Positions 8,249 through 17,674 of a stretch of 64,000 bases of DNA are shown here, piece by piece. The position numbers and the translations under genes are program-made. The notes under the pieces were generated by a model. That model was given only the letters and a program-made list of their open reading frames with translations. It was not told the origin of the DNA and did not search any database. The stretch spans positions 248,001 to 312,000 of the forward strand of contig NZ_JAAZQK010000008.1 in NCBI RefSeq assembly GCF_012275445.1, given 5' to 3'. The stretch comes from Rhizobacter sp. SG703. Lineage in GTDB: Bacteria > Pseudomonadota > Gammaproteobacteria > Burkholderiales > Burkholderiaceae_C. Positions within the stretch are counted from its first letter, which is position 1. Each line of letters opens with the position of its first letter.

Positions 8249-9592
8249 TCAGGAAACGGTGTGCGAGGTAGGCGGGGTGCGCCCGGCCGGGGCCTGCCCC
8301 AGCCGGCGGCGTGCGGTTTCCAACAGCTCGAGCACGGGCGGCAGGTCGATGCGGCGGCGCGGGATGCTGCGGTCGAGCGCGAGTCCGAGCGCCGCGGCGT
8401 CCAGCCCGGTCAGCTTCGCGATCGCCGACGCGCGTGTGCCGCGTTCGAGCTCGTCGTAGCGCATCACGTGCCGCCGCGCGGTCTCGTCGAGCGCGCGCAC
8501 CTGCGCCGTGTGCAGCGCGAGCGGGCCGTGGCGCCACAGGAAGCGCGCGGTGCCGGTGACCTGCTCGACCATCGAGCGCCGGCCCGGCGGCGTCGGCACC
8601 GTCAGCGGGCCAAAGCGCGGCGCGGCCCGCCACCAGGCCAGCAGCAGTGCGAGGCCCGACAACAGCAGCGCCGCGGCGCCGGCCTGCCAGAGCCAGCCGG
8701 CCAGCGACGCCCGCGATTCCTCTTCGACGATCCACAGCCGCTGCCCGCGGTGCAGCTGCAGCGCGGCCGCGGCGATCAGCCCGTTGTCGCCGCGTGTCAG
8801 CGCGCGGTTGCCGCGCAGGTCCCAGCCGGCCAGCACGGTGACGCTGCCGCGGCCGTGCGGCACGCGCAGCAGCTCGATGCCGGTGTCGGCGTCGAGCTGC
8901 CAGGTCGCCGGCACCGTGGCCCGCACGCGCGGCCACGGCGGGTGAGCGCAGCTCATGAAGCGGCGCGCGGGCGGATAGGCAGGCGCCACCGACTCCGGCT
9001 CCGCCACCGAGCGGCACGGCGGGCCCTCGCGCAGTTGCTTCAGCAGGCGGTCGACGTCCGGCTTGCCCCCGGCGGCGGGACGCGACGCCTGCGCCACCGG
9101 GGCAGGCGGCGGCTCGGCCGCTTCGTCCTCGTCCGTGTCTTCGTCGCCCTCTTCGTCGTCGTGCGCCTGCGCACCGGAGGCCGCGCGCTTCGGTGCCGGC
9201 GCCACCGGCTTGACGGTGTGCACCGGCAGCCAGCTGCTGAGCTCGGCCTCGTGGAGGTCGGTCGCCTGCAGCACCAGGTGACCGCCATCGGCCACCCACG
9301 CGCGCAAGCGCTCGCCGCGGCCGGGGACGATGCCGCGTTGCCACGCGGCGAAGTAGACGGTGCTGCCGGCCGGCAGCACCTGCGGCAGCTCGGTCGGCCG
9401 CTCGACGCTCGCGCCGAGCCGGCGCGCCAGGTCTTCGAGCGCGAGCAGGTCGTTCTTCGCGGCCTCGGGCGACGGCGGCTTCGGCACGTCGACCTCGACC
9501 CATTCGGTGCACGAGGCCAGCCACAGCAGGCCGCCGACCAGCAGCGCGGCGATGCCGGCGCGCAGCAGGTTGTCGCTGGTCAGCAGCTTCAT
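8249..9592 (-). CDS. DUF4350 domain membrane protein
   Basis: The 447-residue protein has an N-terminal hydrophobic segment ending LLWLASC. A DUF4350-like region follows, in which TVYFAAWQRGIVPGRGERLRAWVADGGHLVLQA resembles the glutamine-amidotransferase-like fold of the family. A long acidic Glu/Asp-rich and Pro-rich insert lies near residues 145-175. A central transmembrane helix (AAALLLSGLALLLAWW) is near residue 305, and a cytoplasmic helical tail follows. It overlaps the DUF4129 gene by four bases, showing tight coupling. Its role in the MoxR cluster is unknown. Confidence 0.75.
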   Translation of the reverse strand: MKLLTSDNLLRAGIAALLVGGLLWLASCTEWVEVDVPKPPSPEAAKNDLLALEDLARRLGASVERPTELPQVLPAGSTVYFAAWQRGIVPGRGERLRAWVADGGHLVLQATDLHEAELSSWLPVHTVKPVAPAPKRAASGAQAHDDEEGDEDTDEDEAAEPPPAPVAQASRPAAGGKPDVDRLLKQLREGPPCRSVAEPESVAPAYPPARRFMSCAHPPWPRVRATVPATWQLDADTGIELLRVPHGRGSVTVLAGWDLRGNRALTRGDNGLIAAAALQLHRGQRLWIVEEESRASLAGWLWQAGAAALLLSGLALLLAWWRAAPRFGPLTVPTPPGRRSMVEQVTGTARFLWRHGPLALHTAQVRALDETARRHVMRYDELERGTRASAIAKLTGLDAAALGLALDRSIPRRRIDLPPVLELLETARRRLGQAPAGRTPPTSHTVS

Positions 9593-10395
9593 GCGGCCTC
9601 CGTCCCGACCGCGGTGGCCGGCGCCTGCAGCCGCGCGTCGAATTCATCGCACAGCGCGAGCACGACCTCGGTCGACGGCAGCCGGGCGCCGTAGACCGCA
9701 AGCTGCCACGCGCCCACCAGCCGCGCCAGGTACTCGGCCGGCTCGGCGCGCAGCCGCGCGCGCGCCAGCGCGACGCACTCGCCCTCGGTGCTGCCCGCGC
9801 GGATCGGCAGCGCATGCGCATGCACCAGCCGCGACAACGCGCCGCGGTACAGCAGCGACAGCGCGGCCCGCTGCTCGCCGCGCTGCCACAGCGCGGCGGC
9901 GGCCGGGCCGATGCGATCGGGCAGGCTCTCGGGGCGGATGTCGAGATCGCGCACATGGCTGGGCAGCGGCGGCGCGCGCTGTGGCAGCGCACCGGCGCGC
10001 TCGCGGATCCAGTAGCGCAGCCCGACCACCAGCACCGCGACCAGCACCGCGCCGATCGCCCACACCACCAGCCGCCCGGCCGCGGTGGCCCAGCCGGCGA
10101 ACTCGCGCAGCCACTTGAACCAAGGCGGGATCTCGCCCGGCTTCTCGGGCTTCTTCGCTTCCGATTCACGCGCCTTGAAGCGCCAGGTCTTCTGCTTCTG
10201 CGTGCCGCCGAAGCGCGGATCGGCGCGCAGCGCCGCGACCTCGGTTTCGATCTGGTCCCGCGACGGGCGGCCCGCGACGGCCTCGGGTGCCGACGCTGCC
10301 GATGCCGCTGAAGCCACCATGTCGGGCGCCTCTTGCGCCCGCGCACCGGCGCCCAGCAGCGCCACCGCCAGCCACCAGGCAGCGCTAGAACGCAC
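9589..10395 (-). CDS. DUF4129 domain membrane protein
   Basis: The 268-residue protein has an N-terminal signal-like helix (AAWWLAVALLGAGARAQ), one transmembrane segment near residues 110-130 (VVWAIGAVLVAVLVVGL), and then a soluble helical domain matching DUF4129. DUF4129 is normally found at the C-terminus of TgpA-type transglutaminases or as a separate protein beside MoxR/DUF58 genes. No transglutaminase domain is present here. It overlaps both neighbours, which implies translational coupling. Confidence 0.75.
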   Translation of the reverse strand: MRSSAAWWLAVALLGAGARAQEAPDMVASAASAASAPEAVAGRPSRDQIETEVAALRADPRFGGTQKQKTWRFKARESEAKKPEKPGEIPPWFKWLREFAGWATAAGRLVVWAIGAVLVAVLVVGLRYWIRERAGALPQRAPPLPSHVRDLDIRPESLPDRIGPAAAALWQRGEQRAALSLLYRGALSRLVHAHALPIRAGSTEGECVALARARLRAEPAEYLARLVGAWQLAVYGARLPSTEVVLALCDEFDARLQAPATAVGTEAA

Positions 10396-11110
10396 GGCGG
10401 AACTCCTGCTCGATGTCCCAGGCCTCGAGCTGCACGCGGCGGTTCAGGTACATCGCGAACCCGGCGCCGACGTAGAACGGCTCCAGCATCAGCACCACCA
10501 GCGCATAGCCGCTGGCGGTCGCGAACGAGGCCGACAGGCTGCCGCCGGTGAACCAGTCCCAGGCCTGGCTGCGCAGCCCCTCGGGCAGCAGCAGCGCGAT
10601 GAACGCCATCAGCCCGATGCCGAGGAAGGCCTCGGCATGCGCAAAGGCCAGGTGCATCAAGCTTGCCGCCCCACGCTGCGTGCGCAGCATCAGTGCGCGC
10701 CGCTGGCGCCGCGCCTTGCCGCGCTGGCCTTCGAGCTGGTAGATCGGCTGCGTGTACGAACGCCACGGCGACAGCCGCCGCCACGTCAGGCTGCCGAACC
10801 ATTGCCCCCACCAGACCTCGCGCTGCGCGCGCCACAGGTCGGCGAAGCGGGTCGACTGGCCGAAGGCCGCGCGCGACAGCACGAACAGCACGCTGCGGTC
10901 CATCCACGGCTTGAACCAGAAGATCAGCACGCTCGGCAGCCAGCTCGCGATCTCGACGCTGGACAGCGCGAGCAGGAACACCACGGCGAACACCGGCGTG
11001 CAGGTCATCCACACCGAGCGCGCATGGGCCTGCACCAGCCGCACGCCCAGGTCGCCGGCCTCGTGCATCGGGCGCGGGCGCAGCTCGACGGCGATCGCAT
11101 CAACCTGCAT
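10385..11110 (-). CDS. Polytopic membrane protein of the MoxR/SpoIIM cluster
   Basis: The 241-residue protein has hydrophobic segments near residues 35-65, 160-180 and 195-220 and a basic, Trp-rich middle. I do not recognise a named domain. Its position between the SpoIIM-like and DUF4129 genes, with overlaps at both ends, shows it is a regular member of this cluster. Such clusters commonly encode an uncharacterised membrane protein at this place. Confidence 0.7.
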   Translation of the reverse strand: MQVDAIAVELRPRPMHEAGDLGVRLVQAHARSVWMTCTPVFAVVFLLALSSVEIASWLPSVLIFWFKPWMDRSVLFVLSRAAFGQSTRFADLWRAQREVWWGQWFGSLTWRRLSPWRSYTQPIYQLEGQRGKARRQRRALMLRTQRGAASLMHLAFAHAEAFLGIGLMAFIALLLPEGLRSQAWDWFTGGSLSASFATASGYALVVLMLEPFYVGAGFAMYLNRRVQLEAWDIEQEFRRAF

Positions 11111-12176
11111 GCGAGTCCTCGTCCGCCATGAGCGCGCGGCGCGGCCGCCCCTGCCAGCCCAGGTAGGCGATCACCAGCGCCCAGCAGGCCGCGCCGACAC
11201 CGTACTTGACCTGCGGCGCGACCCAGCGGGCCGACGACCAGAAGGCCTCGACCGCGGCGGCGATCAGCAGGAACGCGATCACGCCGTACATCACGACGAT
11301 GGCATGCGACGACGCATGGCGCAGCGCCTCGAGCCGGGTGCGCCGGCCCGGTGCGAGCAGCGCATGGCCGAGGCGCAGCCCGGCCGCGCCGGACATCACG
11401 ATGGCCGTCAGCTCGAAGGCCGAGTGGGTGACGATGAACGAATAGAAGCTGGTGCCGTGGCCGCGGGCCGTCAGGTAGCCGCCGACCGCGCCGCCCTGCA
11501 GCCCGTTGAAGACCAGGAAGAAGGCGCTGCCGATGCCGCCGAACAGCCCGGCCGCGAAGCACTGGAAGCCGATGCCGATGTTGTGCTGGATGTAGTAGCC
11601 GAACATCTGCCAGTCGGTCTCGGCGCTGCGCGGCTTGCCGATCGGCTCGGCGCCGGGGCCGTACATCTGGTCGAAGTTGCGCACCTGGTCGGCGCTCATC
11701 AGGTGCAGCACGAAGCCCGGGTCGCGCCAGCAGGCCCAGCCGACCAGCAGCGTCGGCAGCACGAACAGCAGCGTGGCCACGAGCAGGTAGCCGCGGTGCG
11801 CGCGAACGCTCTGCGGGATGTCGACCAGCAGCAGCCGGCGCAGCCGCCCGATGCCGAAGCCGGGTTCGTGGCGGCGGTAGATCAGCTGGTGCGCGCGGTG
11901 CGTCAGCTGTTCGAGGCGCTGCGTCAGGCCGATCGGGTACGCACGGGCCTGCGCCAGCGCGAGGTGCTCGCAGGCGCGGCGGTACAGCACGCTGAGGCGG
12001 GCGCCGTCGACGGCCGCGGGCCGGGCCTTGCTGCGCTCCTGGCGCGCCTTCCTGCCGCCGGACGGGTCGGCCCTGTCGGATTTTTTCCGCGGCCGCGAGC
12101 CCTCCGCCCGCTCCAGCAGCGCCTGCAACTCGTCCCACAGCGGCGCATACGCGGCCTCGAACTGCAGCGGCGTCAT
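11100..12176 (-). CDS. SpoIIM-like (stage II sporulation M/DUF95) membrane protein
   Basis: The 358-residue protein has a soluble helical N-terminal domain with a basic Lys/Arg-rich insert near residues 28-50, then several transmembrane helices. The SpoIIM-type signature NIGIGFQCFAAGLFGGIGSA lies near residue 200, followed by GHGTSFYSFIVTHSAFELTAI. In Bacillus SpoIIM works in engulfment, but in proteobacteria these homologues are partners of RDD and MoxR proteins with unknown function. The start overlaps the RDD stop in an ATGA. Confidence 0.85.
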   Translation of the reverse strand: MTPLQFEAAYAPLWDELQALLERAEGSRPRKKSDRADPSGGRKARQERSKARPAAVDGARLSVLYRRACEHLALAQARAYPIGLTQRLEQLTHRAHQLIYRRHEPGFGIGRLRRLLLVDIPQSVRAHRGYLLVATLLFVLPTLLVGWACWRDPGFVLHLMSADQVRNFDQMYGPGAEPIGKPRSAETDWQMFGYYIQHNIGIGFQCFAAGLFGGIGSAFFLVFNGLQGGAVGGYLTARGHGTSFYSFIVTHSAFELTAIVMSGAAGLRLGHALLAPGRRTRLEALRHASSHAIVVMYGVIAFLLIAAAVEAFWSSARWVAPQVKYGVGAACWALVIAYLGWQGRPRRALMADEDSHAG

Positions 12177-12886
12177 CGGGCGGCATCCCCGCGGTGGCCG
12201 AGCAGCCAGTGCGCGACGCCGAGCAGGCGCTGCGTCGCATCGGCCGGCGTGGCCGCAGCCCCGTCGGCATCGGTCGCCGAGCGGGCGAGGGTGGCCAGCT
12301 CGTCGAAGCGGGCCGGCGTGAGCCGCGCGCCGCGCATCGCCCAGTTGACGATCGCGGCCTGCTCGCGCAGCGCGAGCGGCCGTGCCGGCGCACGCGGCGG
12401 TGCGTCGGGCAGCGCGCCGTGCAGCTCGACGCGGCCGGCATGCACCACCAGCGTGCCGGCGGCCATGTCGCCCAGGCGCTTGAAATCCGGCCGCCACAGC
12501 ATCGCCAGCACGCCGAAGCCGTAGAGCAGCGGCATGAAGTCGGCCGCGCGCAGCAGGTTGCGGATGATCGATGCGGCCGGCGTCACCGGCAGGCCGGAGT
12601 CCATCACCACCCGCAGCCCCAGCATGCGCTTGCCCGGCGTGGCGCCGGCCAGCGCCAGCTCGAACGCCACCGGGTAGAACCATTCGAGCAGGAAATAGAC
12701 CATCAGCTGCAGCCCGGCGCCCAGGCCGCCGCCGAGCGCGAGCAGCGCCGACAGCACCAGGAACAGCACGATGCGGATGCCGAAATCGGCGGCGAACGCC
12801 AGCACGCGCGGCACCAGCCCGGCCGGTCTCAGCGACAGCGCGATGCCTTCCGGTGTCTCGGCGGTGGTCAGCGTATCCAGGGACAC
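12173..12886 (-). CDS. RDD family membrane protein
   Basis: The RDD domain (about residues 20-160) begins with the RPAGLVPRVLAFAADFGIRI helix, contains the second helix LMVYFLLEWFYPVAFELALAGATPGKRMLGLRV, and ends near MLWRPDFKRLGDMAAGTLVV. A cytoplasmic helical tail follows. The likely start is the GTG at 12886. A longer frame to 13105 would run into the divergent FAD oxidase gene, and no start there has a convincing ribosome site, so the first residues are uncertain. It is the first gene of the leftward seven-gene cluster. Confidence 0.75.
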   Translation of the reverse strand: MSLDTLTTAETPEGIALSLRPAGLVPRVLAFAADFGIRIVLFLVLSALLALGGGLGAGLQLMVYFLLEWFYPVAFELALAGATPGKRMLGLRVVMDSGLPVTPAASIIRNLLRAADFMPLLYGFGVLAMLWRPDFKRLGDMAAGTLVVHAGRVELHGALPDAPPRAPARPLALREQAAIVNWAMRGARLTPARFDELATLARSATDADGAAATPADATQRLLGVAHWLLGHRGDAAR

Positions 12887-12993
12887 GGAAGCGTTCGGTG
12901 GTGAGGTCGCAGATTCTAGGGTCAGCGCGCGCGCTGCGGCGCGGGCCCGGCGCGCGGTGCAGAATCGGCAGTCCGTTGCCGGAGGCTCCCGCC

Positions 12994-14415
12994 ATGAATG
13001 CACCCATTCCCGCCCACCTGCTGCCGCAACTCGATCCGCGGCCGGTTCCTGCCGAGATGGTCGAGGCGCTGAAGGCCCGCTTCGGCGAGCGCTGCTCCAC
13101 CGCACTTGCGGTGCGCGAGCAGCACGGCCGCGACGAATCGCCGTTCGACGTGCCGCCGCCCGAGGTGGTGGTGTACTGCGAGAGCACCGACGACGTCGCC
13201 GAGGTCGTGAAGCTGGCCGACCGGCATGCCGTGCCGGTGATCCCGTACGGTGCCGGCTCGTCGCTCGAAGGCCACCTGCTCGCGGTGCAGGGCGGCGTCA
13301 GCATCGACCTGACGCGCATGAACCGCATCCTCTCGGTGCGCCCCGAGGACCTGACCGTCACCGTGCAGGCCGGCGTCACCCGCATGCAGCTGAACACCGA
13401 AGTCCGCCATGCCGGCCTGTTCTTCCCGATCGACCCCGGCGCCGACGCCACGCTCGGCGGCATGAGCGCCACCCGCGCGAGCGGCACCAACGCCGTGCGC
13501 TACGGCACGATGCGCGACAACGTGCTGGCACTCACCGTCGTCACGCCGCAGGGCGAGGTGATCCACACCGGCACGCGGGCGCGCAAGTCGTCGGCCGGCT
13601 ACGACCTGACGCGGCTGATGGTCGGCAGCGAAGGCACGCTCGGCGTGATGACCGAGATCACGCTGAAGCTGTACCCGCTGCCCGAGGCGATCTCGGCCGC
13701 GACCTGCAGCTTCCCCGGCATCGATGCCGCGGTGCGCACCACCATCCAGCTGATCCAGATGGGCGTGCCGATCGCCCGCTGCGAGCTGCTCGATGCCAAC
13801 GCGGTGCGCGCGGTGAACCGGCACGACAAGCTGACGCTGCCCGAATCGCCGCTGCTGCTGATGGAATTCCACGGCAGCGAGGCGAGCGTGGCCGAGCAGG
13901 CCGCGACGGTGCAGGAGATCGCCAGCGAATTCGGCGGCGAAGGCTTCCAGTGGGCGACCACGCCGGAAGAGCGCACGAAGCTGTGGACCGCGCGCCACCG
14001 CGCGTACTTTGCCGGGCTGCAGATGAAGCCCGGCAGCCGCACCGTGACCACCGACACCTGCGTGCCGATCTCGCGGCTGGCCGAGTGCATCAACGACAGC
14101 GTCGCCGAGGTCGAGGCCTCGGGGCTGATGTACTACATCGTCGGCCACGTCGGCGACGGCAACTTCCACCTCGCGTACCTGATCGACCCCGACAAGCCGG
14201 AAGAGCGCGAGACCGCCGAGCGGCTGAACCTGCAGCTGGTGCAGCGCGCGCTGCGGCTCGACGGCACCTGCACCGGCGAGCACGGCATCGGGCTGCACAA
14301 GATGGGCTTCCTGGTCAGCGAGGCCGGTGCCGGCGCGGTCGACATGATGCGCAGCGTCAAGCGCGCGCTCGACCCGAAGAACATCATGAACCCCGGCAAG
14401 ATTTTTTCGCTGTGA
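12994..14415 (+). CDS. FAD-binding oxidase of the D-lactate dehydrogenase (cytochrome) type
   Basis: The 473-residue flavoprotein has a PCMH-type FAD-binding domain at residues 50-230, with PYGAGSSLEGHLLA and IDPGADATLGGMSATRASGTNAVRYG. The C-terminal substrate domain carries HVGDGNFHLAYLID and GEHGIGLHKMGFL, followed by the end motif ALDPKNIMNPGKIF. Length and motifs fit D-lactate dehydrogenases of the LDHD/Dld type, which pass electrons to a carrier; glycolate oxidase subunit D is the near alternative. GGAGG precedes the start. The ABC permease gene starts 16 bases downstream, so they may share a transcript. Confidence 0.85.
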   Translation: MNAPIPAHLLPQLDPRPVPAEMVEALKARFGERCSTALAVREQHGRDESPFDVPPPEVVVYCESTDDVAEVVKLADRHAVPVIPYGAGSSLEGHLLAVQGGVSIDLTRMNRILSVRPEDLTVTVQAGVTRMQLNTEVRHAGLFFPIDPGADATLGGMSATRASGTNAVRYGTMRDNVLALTVVTPQGEVIHTGTRARKSSAGYDLTRLMVGSEGTLGVMTEITLKLYPLPEAISAATCSFPGIDAAVRTTIQLIQMGVPIARCELLDANAVRAVNRHDKLTLPESPLLLMEFHGSEASVAEQAATVQEIASEFGGEGFQWATTPEERTKLWTARHRAYFAGLQMKPGSRTVTTDTCVPISRLAECINDSVAEVEASGLMYYIVGHVGDGNFHLAYLIDPDKPEERETAERLNLQLVQRALRLDGTCTGEHGIGLHKMGFLVSEAGAGAVDMMRSVKRALDPKNIMNPGKIFSL

Positions 14416-14431
14416 GGCCGCGGCCATCGGC

Positions 14432-15376
14432 GTGTTCCTGATCCGACGCGGCGCCGCGTTCGTCGCCACGCTGCTGGCGGCCTCGGCGTTGATCTTCGCG
14501 GTGCTCGCACTGCTGCCGGGCAGCGCGGTCGACGTGCGGCTGGAGACCGGCGCGACGCCGGAGGCCGCAGCGGCGCTCGCGCAGCAGCTCGGGCTCGACC
14601 AGCCGCCCCTGGTGCGCTACGGCCGCTGGCTGCGCGGCCTCGCGAGCGGCGACCTGGGTCGCAGCGTCGCCTACGACGCGCCGATCGCCGAGCTGCTGGC
14701 CGAGCGGCTGCTCGTCACCGTGCCGCTCGCGCTGATCGCGATGGCCCTCACGGTGGTGTTCGCACTCGCGCTCGGCGTGTTCGCCGCGTCGCGGCACCGC
14801 CGGCTGGGCGATGCCGGCGTGATGGCCCTCAGCCAGCTCGGCATGGCGGTGCCCAACTTCTGGCTCGCGATCCTGCTGATCGGGGTGTTCGCGGTGGGGC
14901 TGCAGTGGTTCCCGGCTGGCGGCTTCGACGGCTGGCAGGACGACCCGGCCGCCGCGCTGCGCTCGCTGCTGCTGCCGGCCATTGCGCTGGCCGCGGTGCA
15001 GGTGGCGATCCTCGCGCGCGTGACGCGCAGCGCGGTGCTCGAGGTGATGCGCGAGGACTTCGTGCGCAGCGCCCGCGCGCAAGGCCTGGGCCGGCGCGCG
15101 GTGCTGTGGCGCCATGTGCTGCGCAACGCGCTGGTGCCGGTGCTGACGGTGATGGGGCTGCAGTTCGCCAACCTGCTGACCGGCGCGATCGTCGTCGAGA
15201 AGGTGTTCGCGCTGCCGGGCCTCGGGCTGCTGGTGTTCCAGGCGATCGCGAACCGCGACCTCGCGGTGGTGCAGAACGTCGTGATGCTGTTCGCCGGCGC
15301 GGTGATCGCGATCAACTTCGCGGTCGACCTGCTGCTGGTCGCCGTCGACCCGCGGCTGAAGGCGGTGCACCGGTGA
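14432..15376 (+). CDS. Peptide/nickel-type ABC transporter permease, DppB type
   Basis: The 314-residue protein begins with a GTG and has six hydrophobic segments. The DppB/OppB N-terminal signature LLPGSAVDVRLETG is present, with the EAA-loop region RVTRSAVLEVMREDFVRSARAQGLG near residue 200 and the C-terminal GAIVVEKVFALPGLG. It forms the channel together with the next gene. The substrate cannot be deduced because no binding protein is encoded here. Confidence 0.88.
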   Translation: MFLIRRGAAFVATLLAASALIFAVLALLPGSAVDVRLETGATPEAAAALAQQLGLDQPPLVRYGRWLRGLASGDLGRSVAYDAPIAELLAERLLVTVPLALIAMALTVVFALALGVFAASRHRRLGDAGVMALSQLGMAVPNFWLAILLIGVFAVGLQWFPAGGFDGWQDDPAAALRSLLLPAIALAAVQVAILARVTRSAVLEVMREDFVRSARAQGLGRRAVLWRHVLRNALVPVLTVMGLQFANLLTGAIVVEKVFALPGLGLLVFQAIANRDLAVVQNVVMLFAGAVIAINFAVDLLLVAVDPRLKAVHR

Positions 15377-16224
15377 GCGAGGCGATGGGCTCGGCGATGA
15401 CGACGGCGATGCGCCGCCACCCGAGCTTCGTCGCCGGCTGCGGGCTGGTCGGGCTGTGGCTCGCCGCGGTGCTGCTGTCGCTCGCGTGGACACCGTACCC
15501 GCCGACCGAGATCGACGTGCCGAACCGGCTGCTGCTGCCGTCGGCCGCGCACTGGCTGGGCACCGACAGCCTGGGGCGCGACATCGCGTCGCTGCTGATC
15601 GTCGGCGCGCGCACCTCGCTGCTGGTGGGCGTCGCGGCGGTCGGGCTGGGCGCGCTGCTCGGCACCGCGATCGGCGTGCTCGGCGCGGCACGCCGCGGCT
15701 GGCTCGACGCGCTGCTGATGCGCGTCGCCGATTTCGGCTTCGCGTTCCCGGCGCTGCTGAGCGCGCTGATGCTGGCCGCGCTGGCCGGGCCGGGGGCCGC
15801 CACCGCGGTGGCGGCGATCGCGGTCTTCAACACCGCGGTGTTCGCGCGCATCAGCCGCTCGGCGGCCGGTGCGGTCTGGTCGCGCGATTTCGTGCTGGCC
15901 GCGCGCGCCTGCGGCCGCGGCCGCTGGCAGGTCACCGTCGACCATGTGCTGCCGAACATCGCGGCGCCGCTGATCGTGCAGGCGACGATCCAGTTCGCGG
16001 TCGCGATCCTTGCCGAGGCGGCGCTGAGCTACCTCGGCCTCGGCGTGCGGCCGCCGCAGCCGAGCTGGGGCCGCATGCTGAACGAGGCGCAGGAGATGAT
16101 GTTCCAGGCGCCGCAGCTCGCGCTGTACCCGGGCGTCGCGATCGCGCTCGCGGTGCTCGGGCTCAACCTGGTGGGCGACGGGCTGCGCGACCTGCTCGAC
16201 CCGCGGCTGGTGCGGGAGCGCTGA
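15373..16224 (+). CDS. Peptide/nickel-type ABC transporter permease, DppC type
   Basis: The 283-residue protein starts at a GTG that overlaps the previous stop (GTGA). It carries the DppC signature HWLGTDSLGRDIASLLIVGAR near residue 58 and the EAA-loop segment RDFVLAARACGRGR. The family C-terminal segment EAALSYLGLGVRPPQPSWG follows. It pairs with the upstream DppB-type permease in the inner membrane. Confidence 0.88.
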   Translation: MSEAMGSAMTTAMRRHPSFVAGCGLVGLWLAAVLLSLAWTPYPPTEIDVPNRLLLPSAAHWLGTDSLGRDIASLLIVGARTSLLVGVAAVGLGALLGTAIGVLGAARRGWLDALLMRVADFGFAFPALLSALMLAALAGPGAATAVAAIAVFNTAVFARISRSAAGAVWSRDFVLAARACGRGRWQVTVDHVLPNIAAPLIVQATIQFAVAILAEAALSYLGLGVRPPQPSWGRMLNEAQEMMFQAPQLALYPGVAIALAVLGLNLVGDGLRDLLDPRLVRER

Positions 16225-17213
16225 TGGCCGGACCGCTGCTCCAGGTGCGCGGCCTGCGCGTCAGCCTGCCGTCGGCGCGCGGGCCGGTGGACGCGGTGCG
16301 CGGCATCGACCTCGACCTGGCACGCGGCCGCACGCTCGGGCTGATCGGCGAGAGCGGCTGCGGCAAGTCGATGACCGCGCTGGCGCTGATGGGCCTGCTG
16401 CCCGATGCGGCGCGTGCGAGCGGCAGCATCCGCTTCGACGGGCAGGAGCTGGTCGGCCTGGACGACGCGGCGATGTGCCGCCTGCGCGGCCGGCGCATCG
16501 CGATGGTGTTCCAGGAGCCGATGACGGCGCTCGATCCGCTGCAGCCGCTGTGGCGCACGGTGTCGCAGCCGCTGCGGATCCACCGCGGGCTCGATGCGCG
16601 CAGCGCCCGCGCCGAAGCGCTGCGCCTGCTCGACCGCGTGCAGCTGCCGCAAGCCGCGCAGCGTCTCGATGCGCGCCCGCACCAGCTGTCGGGCGGGCAA
16701 CGGCAGCGCGTGATGATCGCGGCGGCGCTGGCCTGCGGGCCGGAGCTGCTGATCGCCGACGAGCCGACGACCGCGCTCGACGCGACGCTGCAGCGCGAGA
16801 TCCTCGCGTTGATCGGCACGCTGGTGACCGACAGCGGCATGGCGCTGCTGCTGATCTCGCACGACCTCGACCTGATGGCGCGCAGCGTCGAGCGGGTGAT
16901 GGTGATGTACGGCGGCACGGTGGTCGAGGAGGGCCCCGGCGCGCAGGTGCTGGCCGCGCCGGCGCATCCGTACACCCGCGGGCTGGTCGGCGCACGGCCG
17001 CGGCTCGGTGCCACGCGCGGCGCGCGGCTGGCGACCATCCCGGGCCGCGTGCCGGCGCTCGGCGACTGGCCGGCGGGCTGCCCGTTCGCCGACCGCTGCG
17101 GATGGGTGGTCGATGCCTGCCGGGCCGGCATGCCGGCGCCGGTCGGCGTCGGCGCGGATCGAGCGGCGCGGTGCATCCGGCTGACATCTGCTCACACGCC
17201 GGACAGCCGGTAA
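16224..17213 (+). CDS. Peptide/nickel-type ABC transporter ATPase, DppD type
   Basis: The 329-residue ATPase has Walker A GESGCGKS near residue 45, the Q-loop FQEPMTALDP, signature motif LSGGQRQR, Walker B LLIADEPTTALD and switch His in LISHDLDLM. The C-terminal Cys-rich segment CPFADRCGWVVDAC is typical of DppD/OppD. It overlaps the permease stop by one base. A second ATPase (DppF type) and a substrate-binding protein are absent nearby, so the ATPase either acts as a homodimer or has partners encoded elsewhere. Confidence 0.88.
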   Translation: MAGPLLQVRGLRVSLPSARGPVDAVRGIDLDLARGRTLGLIGESGCGKSMTALALMGLLPDAARASGSIRFDGQELVGLDDAAMCRLRGRRIAMVFQEPMTALDPLQPLWRTVSQPLRIHRGLDARSARAEALRLLDRVQLPQAAQRLDARPHQLSGGQRQRVMIAAALACGPELLIADEPTTALDATLQREILALIGTLVTDSGMALLLISHDLDLMARSVERVMVMYGGTVVEEGPGAQVLAAPAHPYTRGLVGARPRLGATRGARLATIPGRVPALGDWPAGCPFADRCGWVVDACRAGMPAPVGVGADRAARCIRLTSAHTPDSR

Positions 17214-17257
17214 CCACGCTTGCATCTCGTGCACAGCCCGCAACCCGACAATCCCGC

Positions 17258-17674
17258 ATGTCCCAAATCCTGATCCTCGCGGGGGCCGCGATCTACGGCG
17301 TGCTCGGCGTGCTGCACCTGGCGTACACCTTCTTCGGCACGAACTTCGATCCGCGCGATGCCACTGTCGCCCGCGCGATGCGCTCGAGCTCGCCGCGCCT
17401 GACGCGCGACACGACGATGTGGAAGGCCTGGATCGGCTTCAACGCCAGCCACAGCCTCGGCGCGATGCTGTTCTCGCTGGTCTACCTGATGCTCGCTGCG
17501 CGGCACATGGACGTGCTGCGTCAGTCGCCGACCTTCGTGTGGCTGGCCGGCATCGCGAGCGCTGCTTACGTCGTGCTCGCGCTGCGCTACTGGTTCAGGA
17601 TCCCGCTGGCCGCGACGGCGATCGCGACGAGCTGCTTCGTCGCCGGCGCCCTCACGATGTCATTGGGGTACTAG
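17258..17674 (+). CDS. Small four-helix membrane protein, function unknown
   Basis: The 138-residue protein has four hydrophobic segments: residues 4-25, 65-85, 92-112 and 117-136. A conserved-looking FFGTNFDPRD and a TMWKAWIGFNASHSLGAM segment lie in between. Such proteins are annotated only as conserved membrane proteins, and I cannot assign a role. Its last 15 bases overlap the end of the convergent protease gene. Confidence 0.7.
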   Translation: MSQILILAGAAIYGVLGVLHLAYTFFGTNFDPRDATVARAMRSSSPRLTRDTTMWKAWIGFNASHSLGAMLFSLVYLMLAARHMDVLRQSPTFVWLAGIASAAYVVLALRYWFRIPLAATAIATSCFVAGALTMSLGY

